DNA of 64,000 nucleotides, taken from contig JBAMJR010000161.1 in assembly GCA_038501785.1 (NCBI GenBank), positions 1,429,001-1,493,000 of the forward strand, written 5' to 3'. Position 1 is the first letter of the stretch. Each line of letters opens with the position of its first letter. Position numbers and translations under genes: made by a program. This DNA is from Myoxocephalus aenaeus. Its lineage: Eukaryota > Chordata > Actinopteri > Perciformes > Cottidae. The notes below the pieces were generated by a model that did not search any database, was not told the origin of the DNA, and saw nothing but the letters and a program-made list of their open reading frames with translations. Below, piece after piece: positions 13,429 through 27,688 of this stretch.

Positions 13429-14229
13429 CAATACATAAAAAATACATATTAATTCATTGTTAATTACAATTAATAATTACATATTAATAATTATTACATA
13501 TATATAAGATATATATTACATATACATATAAAAAATGTAAATACATATCAATTTGTTGATAAAGCAGGGTATGCTCCAAGGAGATCAATTACAGTAAAAA
13601 GGGCTCACATCTCTCTTCACACTTAATAAAATCAAACTGCACCCCTCCTGTGCAATTATTCACAGCCTCACAAAATACCGCAAAGTGTCCTCCTTTTTGG
13701 TGTTATGGATATGGTCACCCTAGCCTAGACAGCTTTTTGACTTCATCTACAGGGGCCATGTGCTTAGGGATCGGTTGCTTCTGTCTGGCTCCCCTACTTG
13801 ACCAATCCTGTTTAACAATGAGGTTCGGACCGCCCCAGCTCATTTGCATACAAGGACAAATAAATACAGAAATAAATAAATGAAGAAATACGTGTGGACA
13901 CATAAATACAGGCATAAATAAATGAAGAAATACAGAAATGTAGAAATATATTTATTTAATGATGTCCTGTTTAGGTATAACTTATATTTATATATTCCTG
14001 TATTTATTTATACATTTATTTAAGCGTTTATTTATTTATTCCTGTATTTATTTATTCATTTATCCATTTATTTAAACATTTATTTATTCATATATTTATT
14101 TATTTATACATTTATTTAAGCATTTATTTATTTATACATTTATTTAAGCATTTATTTATTTATTCATTCATGTATTTATTCCTGCATTTATTTATTTATT
14201 TATAATTAAGTCATTTCCGGTCCTCCATA
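12493..14229. mobile_element. Large palindromic (foldback) element with nested inverted repeats
   Basis: The left end reads TATGGAGGACCGGAAATGAC and the right end is its reverse complement. The outer arms run roughly 12493-12855 and 13820-14229. They are built mostly of TAAA/TTTA tetranucleotide-like units and end inside with a shared segment containing AAATGAGCTGGGGCGGTCC and its complement. A second palindrome (about 13200-13540) sits inside, centred on two long (AT)n runs. The outermost TA on each side could be a TA target duplication, as in Tc1/mariner-type MITEs. No coding capacity is visible. Confidence 0.75.
13325..13427. repeat. Twin (AT)n tracts at centre of inner palindrome
   Basis: Two AT runs (about 13325-13366 and 13391-13427) are separated by a short non-AT segment. 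The flanks to about 13200 and 13540 are inverted copies of each other. Confidence 0.9.
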
Positions 14230-14869
14230 CCTCAGGTGGTGACTTATGTGACTCATATTGGCCCATTTGCTCCTCTGACCTGTTGGTCAACCCTTCTTGG
14301 ATACAGAAGCCAGTGCATTTTCCATTTTCATTGTTACAAAATGTCACCTTGGAACAGGCACAAATACAGCTATAAATTCTATTTCTATGGCCTGACCTGC
14401 CATACTGGCATGGGCCAACATTAAACCAGAGAATAACCCCCCAGAGCAGCTGTCATCAGATGTGCTGTTCCATGTCTTCAATAATATCACATCAATGGAG
14501 AAAGCTGATGGAGAAGGGATCAACCAGATATAGAGATGGCAAATACGGCCGATTGTTTCTATCGGAATATCATTCTACTATTAGAACTATCAGTCATATT
14601 CACTGCAGCTTTATATGTTTGCATTTCCATTTCTCATATATATTCATGTATATCTATCAAAATATCGAATAAAACCTTTTTTATTTTTACTTTTGGAGCC
14701 AGGACAGTTTTGCAGAGTAAGGTGATTCTTATTATTCCTCCTAAATAAAAACGTTCCTCGTCAGGATTGAGGTACAGTACTGGAGAAATCAGTGAAACAC
14801 TCATTCAATCAAATTAAATTAAATTCACCAATTTACAAAATGAGTGGAACCTGTAAGAGTCAGGCTGTC

Positions 14870-15490
14870 ACAGAGTTTGTATGGTATACTATACAATGGC
14901 AATGTAATGTCATTTTGTATGACATACTTTACAATTACTTTTTATAACCTACTATACTATGACTTTCTTTTTACTTTTTATGACATTCATATACTATGAT
15001 GTTTAGATGACTTACTATACTATGACTATACTACTATACTTACTATACTATGTAATAGTATAGATAATAGATAATACTATGACTTGTTGTATGACCTTTT
15101 ATGACATACTATGATCTGGACTATTTTTATGACTTTTTTATGACAAACTCTGCTATGACATTTTCATTGACATGCTATTATTGTATGGCATACTATAGTA
15201 TGAATGTTTTATGACTAACCATCCTCATTACTTTTTAATGACTTACTTTTACTATGACAATCTTTATTTCATGGCATACTATAAACTATATAGACACTAT
15301 ATTCTGATTGTCTATTACTTTTTATTAGTCTATTACTTTTTATTACATACTAAAATATGACATTTCTGGCATATTTTATCGTAATTTTGTCTATGACTTA
15401 CCATAAAATTACATTTGTATTACTTATTTATGAGATACTTTCTATGACATTGTTTAATGACCTACTATACTATGACTTCTGTATGGACAC
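14870..15490. repeat. Degenerate TATGAC/CTATACTATGAC array
   Basis: Variants of CATACTATACTATGAC and TTTTTATGACTTAC recur dozens of times with irregular spacing. It looks like a decayed minisatellite. No protein-coding logic is apparent. Confidence 0.6.
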
Positions 15491-15963
15491 AAAAAAACAT
15501 CATAGTATGTATACGGTTATGTGGCAAAACAGCAACACGAGAACTGTTGGCTTTCATAAACCCTTTTCAGGGGAAAAATAGATAACCCACATTGTAATTG
15601 TTTAATACAGTGGGTTCCTCCTACTTACTAAATTCAAAATGATTATTATTCTTTTCTCTGCAATTTGTTTGTGTTTTGGACTGAAACTCTTGTTAGTATA
15701 TTTTGTAAAACATTTAAGCCAACTGACAATAATGAAAGCATTCATACTGTAAGCGACTTCATGAACTTTGCTAACCACAGCTCTCTGGAGAGGGAATCAT
15801 ACACCAGATTAAGAAGACGACCTGAGGGTCCTGTTCGAACAGAAGACACACGCACGCATGCACACGCACAACATACCAAGCAAGCCGACTAAATGTGTCA
15901 AGTAGAAAGCCTTAATCCTGCTCCTGACTCTCCCAATGAGCCACCAGTATAGCACTATTTCCA

Positions 15964-15971
<8 letters not shown>

Positions 15972-16014
<43 letters not shown>
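15972..16014. repeat. (AC)n microsatellite
   Basis: About 21 AC units. Confidence 0.95.
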
Positions 16015-16016
<2 letters not shown>

Positions 16017-16347
16017 CTGTCCTGTCTGACTCCCTCTTTCTATCTCATTAATACATCCATGGTCTCGTCCCTTTCCCCTTTCTCTCTGTCTCTCGATCGA
16101 CAGCGATGGTGGCAGCTGTGACAGCTCAGAACATGACGACATGGCAAGATGCCATCCAGCATGCTGAGAGAGGGAAATCCCTATGAAATAAATATCTCAC
16201 ACACACACACACTTCACTCAGAGAGATGGTCAGGAAACCAGCCCTGCTGATGCGTCCATATTTAACCGCTGCTGCGTCCTCTGTGGAGAGTGAAAGATAC
16301 ACAAGAGACAAAATGGGAGAAAGAAAGACAGTGCCTGCAAGTCTGTA

Positions 16348-16351
<4 letters not shown>

Positions 16352-16433
<82 letters not shown>

Positions 16434-16441
16434 CGCGCGCG
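16352..16441. repeat. (GT)n then (GC)n microsatellite
   Basis: A run of about 36 GT units passes directly into about 8 GC units, a potential Z-DNA-forming alternating purine-pyrimidine tract. Confidence 0.95.
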
Positions 16442-19400
16442 CAAAGTGTGAATATAAGTGAAGCAGGCAGAGCTTGGTGCCCTCGCTTTCTTTTTATATA
16501 CAAGCAGGATGGAGAATCTATGTACCCTGTCAGCTTGGGACAGTCTGCACAACACACACGCACACACACACTTGCATTTGCACATTGAAAGTGTGGGCTG
16601 CCATGGAGGAGAGCGGTGGAAATCACAGCGGTGTAAAAGCCTTTCTTCTCTTTGTTCAGGCATCAGCGGTAGGGTAGGACAGAATGAAAATAAAAAACAA
16701 AAACCTTTATGTTGAATAAATAAAATGGCAGAAAGGTGCCTAATCAGGGTTTGTCATTTTGTAAAACAATATCATTTTTTTTCCTTACTTTTTTTCTTTG
16801 TCTCAAAAGAAGAAAACGTTTGGGAGAAGCACAGATCAATCGAACATTGTACACTTTGATCCTGGGCCTGTATTTTGCTGCTGGTAAAGTTGCGCTCAAA
16901 CGCAAACACACACACACACAGAGTTGATGTTTAGCTCTATTAACCCTTTTCCTAACCACAACCTAATTCAATCCCATATCTTAAAAAACAACTACAAAAT
17001 CTGTGTTGTTACAGTACGTTCCCTCTGACAAACATGTCCTCAAAACTTGAAACATCCGCAGCTACACAATATCTTCAGCTAGACGCCCTTTACACACATC
17101 ACATTTGTTGCATTCCTTCTCCCATTGTTACAACATATATATACATATATTGTCGCTGTTAATTAATCTGCATTTGGCTTTTAAATTTGTGTTTTGCTTA
17201 ATGTTTGCAAGAACCAACACATACCCGAGCAGAAAGTCATTCAGGCTCGCTCTGAGGTCACAGGGGATGTCATGGCTTTGATTTTACACTGTGTTTCGTA
17301 CAGTCACGTCTCCTTCACATCAAACTCTCCTGCTTGAAATATAATTGAGTCCCAAATGCACACTCACATGCAAACATGTATTGTAAACAGACATAATGGG
17401 CCATAAACTAGCAAAGCACAGCTACATATGTAGCTCATTGACTCTGGAATTTAATACATTCCGGAAAATGAAATACATTTGGAACGTTCACATTTACAAC
17501 TCTGAAATGGTTGATACCAGTTTATGTGGAAAGACAAAATGATCACACTTCTAAAATATATATAGTTTACAGTATAGGCAACATGTAGAAAATATCAAAT
17601 CTGGAGATCATTCTTTATCTTCTTGCAAGTTGTTTTCTTCCTCCCCTCTCTTTGACCTGCAACTGACGGAATTAAAGTTCCTCTTCTTCACAGTCACTCT
17701 GGAGGACAAAGCAGCCTGAAAGATGTCACCAGTCCGGGCACAGCCTGAAGACGGGACAGCCAGTCACACATGAGTGCAGCTAACCGGCCAAAGAGGAAGA
17801 CATTCAAGCAAACATGTTTTACCACTGGGACTCCTCTTGAGCAACTACAATAATACTGAGAAAATACTCTGTTAAGTTTGTGCAAAAATGAAATGTCACT
17901 ATCATGCAGATTTTACCCTGCAGTCGGGATGTATATGTGAAATGACAAGCCGGTGCAGCTTTATTTTTCCGCATTGTGCAGTCCATCTTACTGCAAGTGT
18001 TGGTTAAAGTTCAAACAAAAGCAATTTTACGGCATCAAGAGGGGCTCATTTGCCATAAAAAAAAACCTGGCCCACTTGTGGCCCCGTATAACCCTGGTTA
18101 TGAAATTGAAGATGGGTGAGGGAAGGGAAGAAAAGGCAAGACGAGACAAATACAATTTGTTCCAATTTCAGTTAAGTAACTGGGCCGAGAGTTTTAGACA
18201 GAACTTCCCCATCACTTCCACTTCACGATTCTGCAGCGGAAGCGGGTTAAAGGAGTGGGTGGTGATCACAGCAGAGGCAAAGAGGGAGAGGTAGAGGGGG
18301 GTGATAGAAGATGCATAAGTAAAAAGGCAGGAGGAGAGGAAGAACAGAGTGGTGAGGCAGAGGAGATGGGCAGGAGGAAGAAGGGGAGCAAAATCTGAAG
18401 GAACGGACAGAAGTCGTAGAAGACAAAAGGGAAAAGAGCAAAAAAGAGAGATGATAGAGGAAAGATGGGGAACTGAGAGGTGCTTTACAGCAAAGAGGGC
18501 TGAAGCAGAGAATGTGTAGGAATGAAGAACAAAAAAAAATTAACAGAAGCAAGCAGATGGACAGAGTGAAAGACCAGGATGGGAGGACAGTGAGTCACCA
18601 GCCTCCGCCAAGAGGTTTCTCGTTGAATTAAACATGAAATCTGACAACTATTTATATTTGTCGATGTAGATAGCATGAACTGCGTCACCTTGTGTGGTTT
18701 GACTGCTATTTTTCAGTTTACAACCACAACAACACTGTAACACAGATGAAGTGAAGGTGATACAAAATAGTATCAGAGTGCAGTTTTTTGAAAACTTGGT
18801 TCAAGGACACTGAATGTGGCCAACATTGGTACTGAGCGTCTGGAAATGTCTTGTACTGATGAATCATCTCTTGTTAATGCACCCAAGTAGAATTTTAGTA
18901 TTGTTCTTCTGTTTTTTTTGTTTTGGGGTGGTTGGGGTTTTCTTAGAGTTTCGATTGGTGTAACTGCATTTTACAAAGTGTAAGGTTTTTGACCTTTTAA
19001 CCCTGTAACCTGCGCAGACACAATCAATCAAAATGTGTTTTAAGTTTGTTTGCAGTGTCTCTTTCAAACAGTTTATCCTTGCTTGGTATATTGCCACTGG
19101 TCCATCTATCCAATCAACCCACCCACCAAACCACAAACATGCAGTTTCATGTGAAGAGCATATTTTTAGTTACTTATTGGTGTCAAAAAAAGACTGATGA
19201 GAGATTTTTTTTGTATAGGTTTAGCACGTTCAAGATTGTTCTATCATCTTGGTCCATTTTGTCTCCCTCAAACACAGAGTGAATCAAGATTGGACATAAG
19301 CTCTTACTTCTAGAACCACAAACACACTATCTTTGGACAGGTGTCTCGATTCAATTATTTCGTAATAGAAGTCAGTGCAAGTCAGTAGGACCGACTCAAT

Positions 19401-19863
19401 GTAAAGAATACGAAAACTGTTGCCAGGTCCTTGCAGCCTCTCCCTCACATTATTTGTCAACTAGCTGTGTGAATGGTCTCCAGTGGAAAAAAAACGATGA
19501 CATTTGTGTCGTCTGCCTCTCAAGCAGCTCCATGCAAGTTGCTCGCAGAAACGTGGCCATTTATCTGGAAAAGCCGAGAGTTGGCGTTTGCCTTTGGGAC
19601 TTCAACTGTAGATCCTTTATATAGTATGTACAGTAACAGAAGGCAACAGACAAGAGGTGCATGCTGCTAGGGAGACAGCTGTGTGCAGTCAAGGAAACAG
19701 ACGTGTACGTCGACAATGGGGAGGTGGAGCGCTGCGAGGGGAGCCTGTCTGTGCACCAACTGTTAGACGGCATTTTAGCTGTTCACTGATTATATACTTT
19801 AAGTTCATAAACTGTCCACTAAGGTCTTTATTATAGTACCACTACATTGTTTAGGAATTACGG

Positions 19864-19895
<32 letters not shown>

Positions 19896-20958
19896 TGACT
19901 CCAGTAATACGGCATTTACAGGACGATAACATATATTTGGCAGTAGAGTAAGTATGATGGGAACTGTCAACCTGCAAACCAAACAGTATATATCAGGGGC
20001 ACCAAAACATAACACAAGGGCACAACCTGGGCAGATGTGAAGTGATGGTAGTCCAGATTAGAAGAACAGTAACACCGCCTAGTGGCAGCTTGAAGTCACT
20101 GCACCTCCAGACCAAAATCTGAAAAGATGGAGTCACCCAGGGCAGCAATCTGCAGTCAGTGTCATTTTTAATAGTACCACCACTTCAACACTAACAGAGA
20201 AATTTTGCACAATATCATACCCAACTTATTTCTCTAGCTCCTAATATGCAGCTTTAAAATAAAAAATATATACAAATGCTAAGTTTAAAAAGTTCATATC
20301 AAGCATTTTATTTGGTATACAGATATTCATAGATTTATACAGTATATATAGATATATGTATATATGTAACACATGTGCCACCGCAAATTCACAGACAAAA
20401 TTATTTTTACTAAGAAAAGAAAGGAAAAATATATAATGTGCTTAATTTCAAAGTAGTACTGTGAAGCATTTGTAATGAAAGATGATCAAAACCGGAATGA
20501 TGAGGTAACTGCCTGGCAGGAAAACAATCACTTATAATGGTTGAGTAATAATAATAATAATAACAATAATAATAATAATAATAACAACAACAACCATCTA
20601 CTGGAACAAATGGATCAAATGGGCAACCGAGAAATATAGTGGCAGCATGGACCCTTAGTGTCAAACTAGAAAAAAAGGATTTAAGTCTATAACATACATA
20701 CACACAGAGTATGCATACAGACAGACAGTGCATAAACGTACAAACAGGAAGTAAAGTCAGTCACGCATGAGAGCAAAACGTCTCCCATGTCGTTACCCTT
20801 GTCTGATACACAACAGAAACTCAGGCATGCTCCAGGACATCTAAAAATCTCTCTCACACACACACACACACACTGAAACCACACATGTACCACAGCCCAG
20901 CATTACAGGGCTGACCAAACAACGCTTGCACAGTTGTGGTGCATGCACGTGTGTGTGT

Positions 20959-20962
<4 letters not shown>

Positions 20963-21019
<57 letters not shown>
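20963..21019. repeat. (AC)n microsatellite
   Basis: About 28 AC units just downstream of the rnf38 stop codon, probably inside its 3' UTR. Confidence 0.95.
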
Positions 21020-21022
<3 letters not shown>

Positions 21023-21299
21023 GTCAGGCAGGGTGGAATTCACTAAAAAGATGTGACAGCTTGCATTAATGTGAACAGACAGTAAAATAACTGCTGAAGA
21101 GGGAATCTGATCAGATCAAAAATAAAGGAGAAGGGACAAAGATTGAAAGGATAACAAACGAGCAGAAAGTGCGGCACAAAAACACAAGGAAGTGGCGTAT
21201 GTGTGTGTGTAAGCACGTACATGTGTATCAATATATCAGGAGCAGGTAGTGCTGAACGTGTTTGACAGACTATTAGGAGAATCTGGCTCCCTCGTGTGG

Positions 21300-24200
21300 T
21301 CACTCTGAGTCTCTCTGGACCTCTGAGGCGTCGGCCCGACAAATGGGACACGTCCTGTTGGCCTGAGAGAGGAAACAAAAATTACCCACTTAGATTTTAA
21401 CTTCCGTACTGTTATTGATCACACAACATGCCCGTTCCTAAAAAACTGCACATTTGGATAGTAGCTAAACTTACCACGACAATTCCCCATTTTTATTATC
21501 TGTTTTGTATCGATTTGTAATCCAATTCACACTGAGGCTTTGGGCAAATGCCATCATGCCTCTAAAACATAAGACTGTGTTATGACTAACACAAGAACTT
21601 AGTGTTCAAGAGCCTTTTTTTTGGTTGGAAATCAAGTGTTGAAGTATGTGTTCTGCTTCTTCTTCAGACGTTCCAGTCCTGGGGTTTAGTGTGGTTTGAC
21701 TCTTCTGTGCCGAGTTTAGGAACATGTAGACACAAGCCCGACGTTGGTTTCCGTTAAGTAAAAGTTATTTTGTAGAGTGAGATTCTCACCGCACTTCTAT
21801 AATAAAGAGGTATGCCTTGTTCACATAATTAATGTGTACTTGGACAGAGTGTGATTGTGTCTTTCAACCAAAAAATTTTTTTCTCTCAGTAAGTTACCAG
21901 TGAGCTATTAGGTGACACTTACTAATACAAAACCGTGTGATTAGCCTTAGATGAAATCAGATATGTATATGTACTCAGTGTGAGTGAGCAGGCTCCACGG
22001 GGTGGTACTTACCCTGAGCCACTTGTCGACACATTTCCCGTGGAACTCGTGGCTGCAGGGTAGGACTCGCAGCAGTTGGCGGGACTCAAAATCACTCATA
22101 CACACCACACACCTGGAACACAACGGGTATGGACATGTGAAGTACGGCAACACAAGAAACCTGTTCAACACTTTTTACATGACACACTGGACATTAAGGC
22201 AGATTTAGGTCAATTGGTTATAAGGTTAGACCACAAGACACTGATTTTTCTTACAAACTCTGCAACTGATAAAAATCAACCTAAAAAGAATTAGGTAAAA
22301 CGTCATGAATAATTCACCAAATCAACCAGCGACGACCTGGTGTAAAAGGGCAGCACTCACAGTGTTTGTTCAGACTGATGGTTATTTGGATTGAACCGAT
22401 AGGAAGGAAGCTGTTCGATGTCTCCCTTCGTCAGTCCTCGGAGTTTGGCCTCTCCCAGACGTTCAGCGAGGTTCAGGAGGGCCTGTGGGGAAGAAATCAG
22501 CAACAACTGAATAATAAGAGTCTGCATCCAGCAAACATGCACACAAAATATTATTTTTTTTAAATGGCAGATAAAGACTAACCTCATAATTTTCCACTTC
22601 TCCATCGTCTACATCCAGCTCTAGACTGATCGCAGGTCCTGTGGGCTGGACTGGCAGCATTGAACTACAGAAGGAGGTCAATTAAATTCATCAAAGAAGC
22701 AAATTAAGCAACTAAATTGAATGGTTAATAGCCCCCAACAAATATATCTATATTTGCCATTTCATTCAAAATATGGAAATCTTACCTTACATCTGTCTGT
22801 ATATTTTGTATTTCAGCATGATTTGAGTGATTTCTATGTTGAAGACTCAAGATACGAGTCACCTTTTCCCCTTTATCTCACGATTCTGCCCTTTTGTAGA
22901 TCTTACTAATGTGTAAATTAGTAAAACTTCTCAAAAATCTCTAATCTTGGAGAAAATAAAAACCTTATTGTAGTTCAACAAAATGAAATGATCTAACCAT
23001 ACTTTCTCCTCAGTATAGAACTAAAAATGATTGTTAAATAATCAGTTGTAATGGCCCTCTCTAGGCATAACTAATCGAAATGGCATGTACTAGGTCAAAC
23101 TTATCCCAATATTTATACATTTCTATAAGAATTTCATTTTCTGTCTGCAGTAATTTAAGTCACCTAACATAATAATCAATGCCCTGCAATTGGTTGCATA
23201 TTTCATCAAATTAATACTACTTTATATTTTGCCAAATAAAACATTTAACCTTTTCTTTGCCCTTTTATTGGTTGCATCTCAGGAAATGAATCTATGTGAA
23301 AGGTGCAGCATGGAGGCACATATGTGAATTGAATGTGGCTCTGTCCAGAAATTCATACATCTTGAGTTAAACTGCTAACGGTTCATAATACCGTAAGTTG
23401 TTCTGGTGAGCTTAATCCTCGACAATATAAATTACGCTTCCATGCTGCCTCACCTGAATTAAACAGATCAGCATCTTAGTATTCTATGGTACTGTGCACG
23501 GTTAACACTCTTATAGCCCTGGCTGGAGTCCAGACGATGTCAAACCATCCGTTTCAAGTTGGCTTTATAATGTTCTCCAACTTTTCAAAGGAGAAATTAG
23601 TCTTTGGAGACCGGTTTTAGATTTTATTGGAGAGAACGGTGCTGAAATCAAATAAAATGTTTTGCAGCTTTGAGATAAGTGTTCACTAAAGGGTTAAGTT
23701 CACTTGATTATTAACATTTCATCACCATTGTAGATTTAATATGGAGACTGATGATTTCTGTTTGTGATGTTTCCTCGTCCGTTAGTCTAATTGTTTGATT
23801 GGTTAGCCGCTGTTGGGTCTAGTATTTGTGTTACGGACCATTCTTTTTGAAGGTAACATTGAGTTTGTAACCTGTATAAAGTGAAAATAAAACGATGAAA
23901 AGAAAGGAAGTTAATGTACGGATCTACTTACAGGAAGTAAGGCAGGAGGCTGGGGTGGTAAGGCGAAGGTGGCAGTGGCTGTTGTGATCGGTACCGTCGC
24001 CCCGGGAGACGCCGAGGAATAAAGTTTGGATAGGACTGAGGAGCAATTGACGACACACACACAAGAAATCATTCACATGGATTTTCTGCAAAGGAAAACA
24101 AATGTCTTTGTATTATTCTTAGTGCTCACCACTCCGAAGAATTCTTGTGGCAGGGGATCATGGGAGAGAAAGTGAAGCTGGGTGGAGTGAGGTGTGAGGG

Positions 24201-26551
24201 CCGGGTGGGTGGCAGGAGGATAGTGGAGCCCAGTACCCAGAGACAGGTGTTCTCCAAGGAGCTCCACATCATTCTCTATCCTCTGTAACGGCTGGCAGCG
24301 TCGAGAAGAAAATACACACGGTTACCATCTGAGATCATTTCATGTGATCACAGCAACACGAGCAATTCAAAACTATTCAAACATTAAATAACAGATAAAG
24401 TTGGGAGGTGGAGGAGGAGCATCAACCCGTAACAAATACTGCAAATGAGTCAGGGGTTAGGACGTATTATCGAAAAATATGGTCATACAAATATTTAACA
24501 GTCGTTTGCATGGATCAACGTAACCTTTATACTTCTGTTTTTCTACTAATGTGATTAAGAGAATCTCACCGAGCATCCAGCTATTAAATAAGGATCTTCT
24601 TTCGCCTTTGTAAACATTGAAACAATGATTAAATTTAACACGGTTGTAAATTTTAGCCCAGACCGACAGACATTTCTTCTTTAACTGCAATACCACTGTG
24701 CAGGCATACATGTTAAAAAACACCCTATTTCAGTACTCATCCTGATTTATTACAAAACACTGTTCTATTTCCAGAGAGCAGCACAAATTGCTTCAACTCA
24801 AATGTATAAAACATGTATCATCCATTCTGCTTTAATTATAAAACACCTTCGCTGCTGCATTTTCTTTTTATACAGCAGGCAAAAATATTTAAAGTTCGCT
24901 CAAAGATGCCGACAGTCACACTAGCTCCTCAATTATATGCCATATTTTACAATTTTCACAAAAGCTGCTTCTGATACCAAATCAGAGGTTAAAAAAAGCA
25001 TAACAAAATAATTGCTACGCACCGATCGGGCCTGCTGCGTCGCATAGGGTCCAAACTGTCCAGGCTGTGGCAGGTGAGGTGGGTGGTGGGAAAGGTGTGC
25101 TGGGGGGTGGGAGAGGTGAGGAGGGGGAAGCAGGAAGGCTGGGTCACTGGACAGCAATGATGGGAACGGGTAGGGCATGGGTAAGTGCTGCACAGAGCAA
25201 GTCTGAAGGACCTGGCAGAGACGAAGAAAAATGACAGCAGTATTTCATTTAATGAGCAAAACCGTATTTTAAAAATATCAAATAATAAATTCATCAGTAG
25301 CAGAAAATGTGCAACTGTAATATAAAGAAACAAACAGACTCACAGGAGGAGGAACACTGCACACGGGATAGTGCTGTCCATTGAAGACTACTGAGCATGC
25401 TGGGATCTGCTGAGTGGAGCGAGGCGGCAGGCCTGGTGGCGCTCCCGGAGGAGACACGGGATACGATACTGGAGCTGAACCCTAAATATGGAGATCAACG
25501 GGTAAAGGTCAACTCGACCAACACAGACTATGATTTAAAGCTGAGCAGCTGGAGTTACTAGATTTTGTCCACATGATGCAGGTAGCAAATAAAGAAAAAC
25601 CTCATGCATCAGTGCTGACAACACAGATTTTGGTTTCCCAAATACAGGCCTGTTCTGAGATGATGAAATTCAAATTTCATGATTAAAAAAAGAAAAAGAA
25701 AAAAAAAGAAACATGCACTTTATTAATCCCCTTGGGGAAATTCTTCTCTGCATTTGACCCATCCCTGGATAGGGAGCAGTGGGCGGCCCTGTGAGGGTTC
25801 AGTGTCTTGCTCAGGGACACTTCGACATGTGAGCTACGGGGGGACTGGGGATCGAACCGGCTACCTTGTGGTTGCGGGACGACCACTCATCCCCCTGAGC
25901 TACAGCCGGACCTATTTGGAATTGTGATGGTATAGTCAAACATCTCAACTTACTCTTTCACCTGCAAATAAATCACGTGACCGACTTAACAGTGTATCTA
26001 GTAATGCAAACTATTCCCTTCAGATCCAATTACTAGTCTTGTGTTTCACTGTATTTCTAGAGACGGCTTAAAAGTGCACCAGCAATTAGTGATTGTCATA
26101 AACAGTTAAATATTGGATAAGTCGTTTAAAAAAATATATTTCCTGCTTGTATCTTTCTGAAAAGATCATACTCTGATGGAAAAACAGGCACACAAGCCAG
26201 ACATAGACATGCCGACATTAACCAAAGATTATCTCAAGAAGTCACCTGCTCATGGAGGTCCAGCACCATGCTGCTCTGCTGGGATGGGTGGGCATGTGGG
26301 TGTGGGTGCTGTGGATGGGCCACAGGGTGCAGCAGCCTGGGAGACAGGTTCGGTGATTGGTGGAGGGGCCTCGGTGAGGGATTTAGAGGATGGTGACCCG
26401 GGCGGTCTTCAAGCCCGGGCCCCAGCCCACGAGGAGGTTGCTGGCTGAAAGGTGGGTAGCCCTGAGGGGGAGCCGGATGGCGGTAGTTCTCATCCTGGTG
26501 GCCTGGCGACGGGCCGTGGTGGGAGTGCAGGTGGTGGTGGTGGTGGTGATG

Positions 26552-26587
<36 letters not shown>

Positions 26588-27422
26588 GGCGTTGGGGTGG
26601 TGATGGTGGTGGTGATGGTGGTTGTTGTTGTTGTTGTAGTGGTGGTGGTTGTTGTGGGCGTGGTGGTGGTGGCGGGTCAGACGGTCTCTCCGGCCACGCT
26701 GGCGTCTCATTGGAGGGCTGAGGTGGAAAAAAAAAAAAGAGGGGAAAACATACGAAAAAGGCCAAAGGAACTGAGTTGTTGTTTGTATCATTATGAATAC
26801 ATTACTAGTGTGGTCACCTCCTGAAAGTAACTTAACTTACTCCACCAATTAAGAAGGTCCTGAATTTGATATTCAGGGTATTAATATAGCAGCAAACAGC
26901 TATTTGATCTGTAAAGATATCGTGGTGTGTTAGCTACCTCTTCTCTTGAGAATCAGACATCTCGTCTCAATGAAATTACCTGTATAAATGAAGGTAAAAA
27001 AAAAAAATGAAAAACCTGAGCAGAGAATTAAGTCACTCTCCCTCTGTGTGTTTTCCTTGCTTTATTTACATATGCTCATGCTTGTAATGCATGCGAGCGT
27101 GCCCCACTGGCTAGCTCACAGCCGCCGCTCTGCATGCTCTAGTACGGCAGTTAACAGCGTCCTAACTGTTTAACCTTTGAGAGTCAATGCACCAAATCTC
27201 ACTCTGATAACAGTCAAAAACATTTTTATTCCACATATTCGCGTCCTTTTCAAAACCTGGTGCCAGTGGCGACCGGCCAATAGACGGCCATGGGGCCTGG
27301 CCCCACCTTGAGCCACCAAAAAAAGAAACGAAAGAAAGAAAGAATAAAAGAAAGAATATAATAATAAAAAATAAAAATCAGAAAATTGTCAATATTTGTG
27401 CTTTTGAATCATGGAATATACT

Positions 27423-27462
<40 letters not shown>

Positions 27463-27628
27463 GATTGAAAAATGTTAAGTCTTTTGACTCTTTGTCAGAC
27501 AGAATAAGCAATTTCAACATATACATTTGACATTATTTATTTTTTACATTTTATGGGTTTAACAATTACCAGATTAATAATGAATATAATGGCGTTATGT
27601 ATTTGTGTCTCAGACACACACACACACA

Positions 27629-27688
<60 letters not shown>

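Larger units (their letters stand above)
14230..21299. other. Gene-poor DNA, with likely rnf38 3' UTR at right end
   Basis: No coding exon was recognised. It contains a degenerate array built on CTATGAC/CATACTATA motifs (about 14870-15490), CA/GT runs, a purine-rich strand (18100-18560), a T homopolymer near 19863-19889 and AAT-type repeats. The part just left of 21300 should be the rnf38 3' UTR. A minus-strand AATAAA (plus TTTATT) near 20307-20312 is one candidate poly(A) signal, unproven. Confidence 0.45.

Noticed and set aside
16126..16663. Several overlapping ORFs of 120-166 residues across 16.1-16.7 kb
   Set aside because: They are translations of GT/CA repeats (runs of Cys-Val or Thr-His) on both strands with no exon signals or conserved protein.
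26234..26824. Gly-, Ala-, Val- or Pro-rich ORFs overlapping rnf38 exon 4
   Set aside because: They are other-frame readings of the CAC/CAG-rich tract; only the His/Gln/Asn frame joins in phase with the other rnf38 exons.
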